This document shows, piece after piece, positions 55,320 to 64,000 of a stretch of DNA of 64,000 nt. Every line of letters begins with the position of its first letter. Position 1 is the stretch's first letter. This stretch comes from Megascapheus bottae (Eukaryota > Chordata > Mammalia > Rodentia > Geomyidae): assembly GCA_024803745.1 (NCBI GenBank), contig JANJXV010000013.1, positions 15,931,501-15,995,500 of the forward strand, in the 5' to 3' direction. The notes under the pieces were generated by a model. That model saw only the letters and a list, made by a program, of their open reading frames with translations, did no database searches and was not told the DNA's origin. Both the position numbers and the translations under genes were made by a program.

Positions 55320-56725
55320 CTCAGGCTGACTTTCCTTTAAAGCATTTCCCATAACTCATATTTACATAGGTTCTCACAGTGAGCTAGGATCTGTAAACAA
55401 TTCCCATATTGACATTTTTCTTAAGATTTCTGCATTATTCCAAAGCCCTGAATTTTTGGGTTTTTGCTTCCCCACCCCATAAACCTTCTGCAAACTTCCT
55501 CAACTTTCAGAAGGGAGACAGGACTTTCAAGCTACCTGTGGTAGAGATTCCTGGGAAGCTAGGAATTGTGACAGTTAAATAGAATACATGGTTTCTACAC
55601 ATTCAGGCAAATAAATCTGATTGGGAGAAGGGGAGGCAGGGTAGGTGTTTTAATTATGTAAATAGGAACTTACCTGGAAAGTAAGTTTTACTATATTCTT
55701 CCTACCAACTGTTTTTCTTCTGCTAAGTGGGGTGTTGCCATTTGAGTGTCACCACTTGATCTGCCCCTCTGAATCTTCAGGGCAATGCTCCCAGTCTCTT
55801 GTGTTTTCTCCCATTCACTGGAAAGGAAAAGCCCACAGGACAAGCCCTCTTCCTGCCTCAGCTCTCCTCTTGTATTTCTTTCCTGCAATATGACACATAA
55901 GCTTTCTGTCATGATGTGTAAAAGCTCTTAGAGTATATAAAGAGAATTTGAGCGCTATTATTTTTTCTTTCAAGATTTTCAAGCACAGTCATGGCTGTTT
56001 AGGGACCAGGAAAATAAGGAAGTACAAGAAGAACTTCATTAAGAGATCCCATTGGGCCTTTTATTTAAAGGGCAATTTGACTTGGGAAGCAGTTCCCAGA
56101 GGAAAGGGGGTAAATTTACCTATTCTTAGCTTGTCTGTAATGGTAAGTCTTCACATGGACATGCAGTTGTAATTGTGGTTTTTTTTTTCACTTCTTCCCA
56201 GCTTTGTGGTAATATCTTTACCTGGTGAAGTCCAAGGGTTATTTTCATAATCTAGATTCTACAACTAAACTCTTCCCCCCATTCCTTTTGATAAAAATCT
56301 AACTAATTTCACACATCATTTTGTGACCATTGGGAAGGAGGTGTGGTACTCTGTGGAAATCTCAATAATATTGAGAAAATTTTGCTCTTTTGTGTTCATT
56401 GATGTATTCTTTTATTTCTCATTAACAGTGCCTTATAGGTAACCTAAGTGGGTGAGTCTACTCCTGTGCTTGTGCTTTTTTCACCCAGGTGATACTCTAG
56501 TAGTAATTTGACACTAACTTCTATAGATTTTAATGATCCATAAGCCCTAACAAAGCAGATTTTTCCAACTTGCTCTCATAAATTTGACTGATCTTAGATT
56601 CTTTTACTTTCGTATACGTTCCATTATTTGTCCACTTATACAGAATTTGCCTTGGATTTTTAATTGGACTTGTATCTACTTCATAGATTCACAGGGGAGA
56701 TTGGATGTCTTCATCTTCATATCAT
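55320..56725. other. Intergenic, nothing recognised
   Basis: No coding or repeat signal beyond short T-runs (56178-56187). Confidence 0.45.
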
Positions 56726-56729
56726 GGAG

Positions 56730-56928
56730 TCTTTTTTTTTGCCAGTCATTGGGCTTGAATTCAGGGCCTGGGCACTGTCCTTGGGTTTTCTCCAGGCTAG
56801 AGCTCTACCACTTGAGCCACAGTACAACTTCCAGCTTTTTCTGTGTATGTGGTTCTGAGGAGTTAAATCTGGGTCTTTGTGAATGCTAGGCAATCACTCT
56901 ACCACTAGGCCACGCTCCCAGCCCTCAT
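56730..56928 (-). mobile_element. IDL-Geo type SINE
   Basis: The T-run at 56731-56740, then gccagtcattgggcttgaat to ctaggccacgctcccagcc. Confidence 0.82.
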
Positions 56929-57099
56929 CATCCAGTCTTTTATCCAGGTTCATAGTGCTGTTCTCTTTAAACACAGCCATTCTATTCAAGAAAAACACTA
57001 ACTATAATTTGCCCTTATTTATGCTTATGTTGTGCCTGTCAATGGTCCTACTGAACAATTTTAGAATGCTGCCAAATGCTCTGTAAAATCTCTTATACT

Positions 57100-57420
57100 T
57101 TATAAACAAGTATGCTTCTTTATTTAAAACATTGAGCAGCTTTACACAAGATTTACAATTCCGTAACTCAGATTAGCAGTACCATGCATCTTGACCAATG
57201 TGACCCTTTCTTTCCCCATCTCATTCCCGCCCTCAAGTCACATAGCTCGATTTTTACATAATAGACACTGAATACAACGACTGCATTGCTCACCCTTCCT
57301 TCCTTCCTGTTCATTTCTCCCTTCACGTTTCTCCCCTCCAAACAGGCTTGTTTCCTGGCATGCATTCTGCTTCACAGTCCATACATGCTCCTTAGTCCCC
57401 TCTATGGCATGGACACGAGC
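57100..57420 (-). mobile_element. Probable old LINE-1 3' part, antisense
   Basis: Partner of the block at 41.4-41.65 kb, with a pyrimidine-rich centre around 57290-57340. Orientation is inferred from the T-rich start. Confidence 0.4.
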
Positions 57421-57754
57421 TTCTAGATGGTGCTCAGGGCACAGAGTGGGGCTCAGAGTAGAGGCCTCACGGTTATTGCCTCAGAAGGATTTTGGATTGC
57501 TCCACATCTTCACCATTTGATTCACACTTCTAACTGTCTTGAGTCACCAGTATTTGCCTCTGCTTCCTCCTCATCATATTGGTCATTATATTAGCCTATT
57601 ATTTTCATAGTCTAATGTTTTTATAAACCTATGATACCTATTTTCCCTAAGGTCTTAAATATCATACAGTATTTTTACTCCCTTATTTTCTGTATCTGTC
57701 TTATGTCTTCCCTTTCTGTCCCTGGTACGGCCCCCATCCCCTTCTATCTTGTGA

Positions 57755-57950
57755 TACTACTGGAGTTTGAATTCAGAATCTTGAACTGGTTAGGCAGATA
57801 TTCTGCTACTTGAGCCACACTTCTAACCTGATTTTTTTCTTTTAGATTTTGGTGACACAGTCTTGTTATATAACCTGGTTTGTTCTCAAATTTCTATTCT
57901 TCTACCTCAACAACTTCATAATTTATGAAATTATAGGCATGTCCCACCCT
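57755..57950 (-). mobile_element. Diverged B1-like SINE
   Basis: The sequence tactggagtttgaattcaga and gaaattataggcatgtccca are the only clear marks. Confidence 0.4.
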
Positions 57951-58123
57951 AGTACTATTATCTCTTTCTAATAATCATTTCATATGTAATTTGTCTTCAA
58001 ACATCTGAATTCTTTACATAATACACCCATGATGAGACAAGGTGGGAGAAAGAGATGTAAAGAAAGAAGAGGAGAGAATGTGAGAGGAGAGAGAAGGGAG
58101 GAAAAATGAAAAGAAAGTAAAAA

Positions 58124-58247
58124 AGGAAGGAAGGAAGGAAGGAAGGAAGGAAGGAGGGAAGGGAGGAGGGGAGGAGGGGAGGGAGGGAGGGAGGAAGGGA
58201 GGAAGGGAGGAAGGGAGGAAGGAAGGAAGGAAGGAAGGGAGGGAAGG
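58124..58247. repeat. GGAA/GGGA polypurine repeat
   Basis: Alternating GGAA and GGGA/GGAGG units, ending at an ID-like monomer. Confidence 0.95.
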
Positions 58248-58304
58248 GACTAGGAGCGTGACCTAGTGGTAGAGGGCTTGCCTAGCATGCATGAAGCCCT
58301 GGAA
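58246..58304 (+). mobile_element. ID-like SINE monomer
   Basis: A single left monomer (gacctagtggtagagggctt, gcatgcatgaagccctgg) sits at the end of a GGAA repeat. The right monomer is absent. Confidence 0.6.
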
Positions 58305-58523
58305 AGGAAGAAAGGAAGAAAAAGACATTGAACAGATAACAGGAAATACACATTACAATCCTAGGCATGGGATGAAGCTAGTTTCTTCAGGTCTCTCCTG
58401 TCAAGTTCTAAGCCCTCTCTCAAATCTTCCCCTTTGATTAAGCCAGGGCCACTCACTGTCTAACTCCTTGCTCTATGGTGTTTTAGTACATTTGTGCAAT
58501 CCTTTCGAAGCAGTACCTCTGTT

Positions 58524-58527
<4 letters not shown>

Positions 58528-58567
<40 letters not shown>
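58528..58567. repeat. TG dinucleotide repeat
   Basis: About 20 pure units. Confidence 0.95.
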
Positions 58568-58569
<2 letters not shown>

Positions 58570-58599
58570 GTCATGATATATGGAAGCAGAAGGAAGATT

Positions 58600-58790
58600 G
58601 TTTTTTTTTCCCAATCCTGGGGCTTGAACTCCTGAGCACTGTCCTTGGACTTTCTGAAGGCTAGAACTCTACCACTTGAGCCACAGCACCACTTCTGGCT
58701 TTTTCTGTGTATGAAGTACCAAGGAATCAAGCCCAGGGCTTCGTGCATGCTAGGTAAGCACTCTACCACTAGGTCATGCTCCTGGCCATA
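58600..58790 (-). mobile_element. IDL-Geo type SINE
   Basis: The T-run at 58600-58609, then cccaatcctggggcttgaac to aggtcatgctcctggcc. Confidence 0.82.
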
Positions 58791-59129
58791 GGAAGGTTTT
58801 AAAGAGTGCAGTTTAGCTGAACCATGATGATACAGCATAGAACTATCATAGCCCCACAGAGTATGTTACCCAAAGCTCTCTCCAGAAATTAGGAGAGGTG
58901 GACCTGTTTAAGGAAGATGAATAATAGACTTTCCAAAGTTTACTTTTGCCTGCGGTAATTTAACGGGTTCTATGATGTACTTTAAAATCTAGACAAAAAA
59001 ATTTTCAGGATAGGCATCTAAGAAAGGGGAGGTACTCCAAAGGAACACAGGCTCCATGGTTTCCTTCCTTTGCAATAATTAGTACACACCTAGGACTCTC
59101 TTACCTGAGGATTGCAATAGCTCAAAACA

Positions 59130-59495
59130 TAGGTACATAAGGTCATATAGGATGAGACTAAGTGAAAGGAACTCTAGGATATAGAAACAAGAGCTTTATC
59201 TTGAGTGATAGTTGTTCTTAATGTACTATGTTGTTTCTCTTCTCTTTTGTTGCCCTTATGGTTAATTTCATATTGTTATTGTATCTGACTTTGTTACCTG
59301 GTATATTATATATACATTTATTTGTTTATTTGAAATAGGGATGGGTAGGGGGGAAACAAGATGATTGGGAGGGAGTGGGTGAGGGAAATGGGGACAAAAA
59401 CATGAGAAGGGCTATCAATGTGTGAGAAGCAATGCACCTACTACCTGTAACTCTAATCCCTCTTACATCATCCCAACAATCACATAAAAGAAAGG
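59130..59495 (+). mobile_element. LINE-1 3' end (first of two)
   Basis: The ORF2 end is lost. The 3'UTR runs from ggatatagaaacaagagc through the G-rich tract (ggggggaaacaagatgattg) and gaagcaatgcacctactacc to an A-rich end. It is closely similar to 60.12-60.47 kb. Confidence 0.75.
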
Positions 59496-59684
59496 AGTAG
59501 TACTGAAAATCTTGTCTGCTGTAGGTTTTTAAGACATCTTATTGAAGGTGATGGTGGTGGTTACATTGTTCTGCAGAGCAACTCAATAGAGTGATGAGTA
59601 GATAATAATTTGGAGACTATCTAGTTAATAGTCATTTTCTTATTAAGTCAGTTAGTTCCTTATAAGACTAAAAATAGAAATATC

Positions 59685-59925
59685 CAGCTAGAAACTCATG
59701 GATCATCCCTATAATCCTAGCTATTCAGGAGGCCAAAATCTGAAGATTGTGGCTCAAAGCCAGCCCCAGCAGAAAAGTGCTTCAAACTCTTACCTCCAAA
59801 AAAGTACTCAGAAAAATTTAGATGGCACTGTGGCTCGATAGAGCACTAGCCCTGAGCAAAAGATGCACAGAGATAGCACGTAGGTCTTGAGCTCATGCCC
59901 CAGGACCAGCAAAAAGAAAAAAAAA
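59685..59925 (+). mobile_element. Composite SINE between two L1 ends
   Basis: The sequence gctagaaactcatggatcat to gccccaggaccagcaaaaag with an A-rich tail. Confidence 0.72.
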
Positions 59926-59929
59926 TGAA

Positions 59930-60475
59930 ATACCACTTGACTGCTATACCACTTGTAGGTATAAAAGAACTTAAGTCAGCATACACTGAGATGTATGTAC
60001 ACCCATGTTTAAAGCAGTACTATTTATACAAACGATGAAGTTAGCCTATGCACTTGTCAACTGATGAAAGGAAAAGAGATTTGATATATATACATATATA
60101 TGTAGATATGTGTAGATATATATGCATAATAGAATGAAAGGACCTCTAGAATATATAAACAAAAGCCATATAATGAGTGATTGTTGTCCTTAATGTACTA
60201 TGTTATCTCTCATCTCTTTTGCTGTCCCTTGGTTATCTCATTTGTTACAGTATTTCACTTTGTTATCTGATATATTGGATAAATGCATATTTGGTTATTT
60301 GAAATTGTATAGGGAAGGGGGGAAAATAAGATGAGGGGTGGGAGTGGAGGGGAGGGAAATGGGGACCAAGACATGAGAAAGGGTATCAATGTATGTGAAG
60401 TAATGCACCTTCTATCTGGTGAATATAATGTAACCTTTCTATTAATTACAATAAAAATATATAAAAAATGAAATT
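59930..60475 (+). mobile_element. LINE-1 3' end (second of two)
   Basis: A piece of ORF2 (ccacttgtaggtataaaaga, acccatgtttaaagcagtac) leads into a 3'UTR matching the complement of 25.5-25.8 kb and ends ttacaataaaaatatataaa. An AT microsatellite sits inside at about 60080-60130. It has the same orientation as the copy 0.8 kb upstream, with a SINE between. Confidence 0.78.
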
Positions 60476-60602
60476 TTTTGTTTCCAGGAAAATGGATGAA
60501 ACTAGAGATAATTATTTTAAGTGAATCTGAAAGGCAAAAAACATATTGTCTTTGATATGTAGAGCCTAGACCTAAAAAATTGCCAGCAACATAGAAAAGA
60601 AT

Positions 60603-60627
60603 TATATATATATATATATATATATAT
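60603..60627. repeat. TA dinucleotide repeat
   Basis: About 12 units in the tail position of the SINE at 60628-60818. Confidence 0.9.
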
Positions 60628-60818
60628 TTTGCCAGTCCTGGGCTTGAGCTCAGGGCCTGAGCACTGTCCTTGGACTTTCTCAAGGCTAGAGCTCTACCAC
60701 TTGAGCCTCAGCACCACTTCCGGCTTTTTGCTATGTATGTGGGGTACCGAGGAATCGAACCCGGGTCTTCGTGCATGCTAGGCAAGCACTCTACCACTAG
60801 GCCAAACTCCCGGACCCC
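60628..60818 (-). mobile_element. IDL-Geo type SINE, near-consensus
   Basis: The sequence ttttgccagtcctgggcttg to ccactaggccaaactcccgg. It is among the least diverged copies in the window and is preceded by a TA repeat in tail position. Confidence 0.85.
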
Positions 60819-60829
60819 AAGAATTATAT

Positions 60830-62810
60830 ATTAATGATGTGCAATTAACATATACTAATAAGACTTTAATAAAGTAAAATAATTTCAAGTATCCATTTTC
60901 TTCAAGTAGTAGTCCTTAAAGTATGATGTGATTACTAATGGCATCCGATTCAATTGGAAGCTTGTGAAAGGGAACTTTGGAGGTTGGATTCTTAACTTAT
61001 TGAATAATAAACCATGGGGCTGCAGATTAGCAGTCTATATATTTGCAAGAGCTACCTGGAGTTTTGTGGTATAATAAAACATGTACACTACTGGTTTAGA
61101 GCGTCTCTTGGGAGCTAAGGTTAAACATGCCCAGTTGGTCACACTCATAACTAGCTCAATACAGGTAATGTTTCAAACAAGTACAGATTTTCTTAGATAC
61201 GATACAGTTGGAGGAGAAAATCAGAGGAGCATTTCAACAGGTGAAATGGTGGGAGTGAAGCAAATTGTAGGACATTCTGCAATGACAATTTCTTTGCATA
61301 ATGTCAAGTCCTAAGTGATATAAGGAGCTATTTTTCTAGTTTAATGGCTTACAGTAGGTCTGAGATGTATAGTGGATTAATATTTTCTGTGGAAGTACTG
61401 GTTCCAACAGTGATTGAATCCCACAGAAAATGGGGCTGTACGTTTAATGTGATGACCTCTTTGACAGCACAGCTTATGAAGATGAGATAACAGTAGACAC
61501 CAGAAGATGTAGGTTTGGTAATGCTTAATACTGAAGTCATCATTGCCTTACACACTTCCTCGGTAAGTGTTCTACCTGGGTAAGGCATTCTTTCCACATT
61601 TCACACTGGACTACAATTTCCTATGAGTTGTATTACCACTGAAACCTCTCACAGGTATCATAAATTAATAGGAATGCATGCTACAACCCTAGTCATAATG
61701 TAACTGTGCCACCAGTAGAAACACATGTGCAGTAATTTCTTCATAAGAGCTAAGTCCCAGGAAGGAGGCAATACAGCAGAATGGCCAGAAGCAATCACAG
61801 AGAAGAAAGGAAGGGAAAGCATATCATTCTAGGACCCTTGGAAGCTTCAATAGAAATGAGATTGGACCCAGATCATGTGTTCACAGCACAGTGACAGACC
61901 AGCAGACCCCAAATATTAAATGAGTTTAGGTAAGAAATCCATAGTGCAATATGAGGAATGAAAAAAATAGAGAAAGAGAACCAGTTCCCAGGGAATAGAC
62001 CACAGCGACAATTCCCTGCCTCTTTAGCAAAACTAGTTAGCTTCACTTTTACATTCTAATCTGATCAACCAGAAGGGAAAAGCTTGGATGCTCAATTTTC
62101 CTAGAAACATAGAAACCATATCCCTAGGTGCTGCTATTCTTAAATCCACTGCAATTCATCTAACTCCCTCCCAGGGGACTGTGATGGATTTTATCATTCT
62201 AACAACCTCTGGCTCTGTATTCAGATAGTTGAGGATGGGCAGAGACTGGCACTAATCCTTGTGAAGGATGTTTCCACAGTGCAGTGCCTTCTCATTTCTT
62301 CTCTTGCAGAGTCATGTGAGTCTGGGCTAGGAAAACTCTGGGAAAAAACATTCCTTAACTGTCAATAGAAGTTTGTATGTACAATCAGTTGTGGGAAATT
62401 GGTGTCAAAGCAGGGATAATGACATAGATCAGGAAAGCAAATTCTCCTGAAAACTACTTCTGAGTATTTGATTTGGACTTTGCAGCAGCAGCAGCAGCAG
62501 CAGGAGGGACCTGAAACAGGACTTACAGTTTGGCACTAGGCTGAGTGCTCGAAAGTTGAGTATCATGGAGGGTTGGCAACAAAGGAAGAAATGAGTGGTA
62601 TGCTTAACCAGACAGCTAGGGCAAAGGGAGGCCTAACCTAAGGCATACTGTGATATTCTTGCAATTACTGATAAACGATTCCTCTGAAAATGGCCATGCA
62701 AGTTTACGAGTATGACAAAATATTTTGTACAAGGAACATTTGAGAGTAGGAACCTGGAAATTAGGTGGAATAATGATGCGAGTGGAAAGAAATAAGAGGA
62801 GTGTGTTATC
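60830..62810. other. Intergenic, nothing recognised
   Basis: About 2 kb of largely unique sequence with only the CAG repeat at 62483-62503, an unusually SINE-free stretch for this window. Confidence 0.5.
62483..62503. repeat. CAG trinucleotide repeat
   Basis: Seven pure units with no surrounding open frame that looks coding. Confidence 0.95.
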
Positions 62811-62815
62811 TTACA

Positions 62816-62818
<3 letters not shown>

Positions 62819-62864
<46 letters not shown>
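62819..62864. repeat. TG dinucleotide repeat
   Basis: About 23 pure units. Confidence 0.95.
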
Positions 62865-62866
<2 letters not shown>

Positions 62867-63274
62867 GGTTGGGGTTTCTTAGAAAGAAAAGACTATGGGA
62901 CTTGTATATGATGCCTATTTATATTAATTGAATTGGGAACCAATCTAGTCAAGGAATATGTGGAAATTCATGCCAATGCCAGCTTTTTTTCCTGGGAAAA
63001 AGCCATAGAATATGGAATAAAAATATCTCAGGAACAGGAAGGCTTTGTGAAGAATTACCAGATTAAGCTTCCATACATGGGTGAGTGACTTTGTGAGGAA
63101 ATTGAAAATGGTGGTCATGTGTGGCATAAACTAAGTGATTATAGGGAATGTGGTGATTAGGGCTTCTCTGCCTCTTCATTCTGACTCCATGCCTATTCTG
63201 TGCTAGGTAGAGACTCACATTACCTCAAGGAACACTACTGAATCATAGCTGACTATATCTAGTTTGTTGTTTAG

Positions 63275-63510
63275 CTAGTGAAGATCTCCCAATCTGTGGG
63301 CTATTTATCTTGCTAGCTATGTCCTTTGCCCTGCAGAGACTCTCACTTTAAGGCAGCCTCTTCAACCAATGGTGCTGGCAGAATTGGTTATACATGTGCA
63401 GAAAACTGGTTTGAGCCTTATATATCACCCTGCAGCAGAAGCAATTCCAAGTAGATCAAGACCTCAGTGTAAGAACAGATATCTTGAAAACATTACTGGA
63501 AGGTAATTCC
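63275..63510. mobile_element. Rearranged LINE-1 ORF2 fragment with internal inversion
   Basis: Bases 63275-63355 match ORF2 on the - strand (the LASKLIRKPTEWEKIF region). Bases 63356-63510 match the nearby upstream part of ORF2 on the + strand (PLQQVVLAEL... to LKTLQEG). The join at about 63355 is an inversion boundary, the pattern left by twin priming. Confidence 0.6.
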
Positions 63511-63514
63511 TAAA

Positions 63515-64000
63515 TAAAGATTTAGAAACACAACAAACCAAACTGATTTTTAACCCAGCCTACTGAAGCTTTAAGAACTCCAGAGCCTGGTGTCTCTGAA
63601 ATGTCTTTCTCTTCCAAAGATATATGCAAGCAAGCATGAGATGGTAGGTGTATATTTGCCTGAATATTAGAGAATGTTTACAAAATGTAAATAAACAATT
63701 GTAGGGAACTCTGAAGCTGAGCTGTGAGACCTGGAAAAGTTTTGAGAGGTTGGAACGCCACCTCAACAGCACTCTGAGAGCTGAAAACTGACCCTGGAAA
63801 GATTGAAACAGCCAGCCCCAGATACAGAGGCTGGGATTCCATCCCCTTCCTTAGTGCTGGAAGACCCTAAAAATTAGACTTTGAAAGAGAGATAAAGTGG
63901 AAAACATATTTAAATTATGTCTGGGTTGCAGTCTTCACTCCCAAACAATAAGGGAGCCAGTTATGCACACAAACTCTGTCCTCTCTATGATTGTGATAAT
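63515..64000. other. Intergenic, nothing recognised
   Basis: Sequence to the window edge after the rearranged L1. No gene start or end seen. Confidence 0.45.

Noticed and set aside
62483..62503. Polyglutamine-coding CAG repeat
   Set aside because: No surrounding open frame or splice context.
1..64000. CRISPR array, operon, phage or plasmid features
   Set aside because: The window is mammalian. Repeats are SINEs, L1 and microsatellites, and genes are split or single-exon receptors.

Overview
The window is nuclear DNA of a mammal, almost certainly a rodent. It has widely spaced, split genes with GT/GC-AG introns, dense SINEs and microsatellites, 5'-truncated LINE-1 copies and one retroviral solo LTR. 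The commonest SINE has a tRNA-like (ID-type) left monomer and a tRNA-like right monomer. A second type joins a 7SL/B1-like left monomer to the same right monomer. From memory this matches the IDL-Geo SINE of Geomyoidea, which points to a kangaroo rat, pocket mouse or pocket gopher. That species call is an inference.

Layout. 1-7.0 kb is intergenic and repeat-rich. 7.1-16.5 kb holds an intact TRIM6 gene on the + strand: a GC-rich promoter, a non-coding first exon ending at 7223, a CpG island, and seven coding exons (9595-16542) encoding a 487-residue RING / B-box2 / coiled-coil / B30.2 protein. 16.6-28.3 kb is intergenic, with many SINEs and a recent L1 3' piece (25.5-27.0 kb, - strand). 28.36-30.46 kb holds a decayed TRIM34-like pseudogene on the + strand, with only the first three coding exons recognisable. 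31-36.9 kb is intergenic with L1 debris. Three intact single-exon class I (fish-like, OR52-type) odorant receptors follow, at 37.0-38.0 kb (+), 44.1-45.1 kb (+) and 51.2-52.15 kb (-). An antisense class II-type solo LTR with a perfect 6-bp target duplication lies between the first two. 52.2-64 kb is gene-free and rich in L1 3' ends, SINEs and microsatellites.

Context. TRIM6-TRIM34-TRIM5-TRIM22 embedded among class I odorant receptor genes is the known arrangement on human chromosome 11p15. Here only TRIM6 is intact, TRIM34 is dead, and no TRIM5 or TRIM22 sequence is visible before the odorant receptors begin. The odorant receptors share location but not function with the TRIM genes. I found no new multigene system. 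The points most worth following are the TRIM contraction, a GC 5' splice site conserved between TRIM6 and the TRIM34 relic, the solo LTR, and the two SINE types sharing one right monomer.
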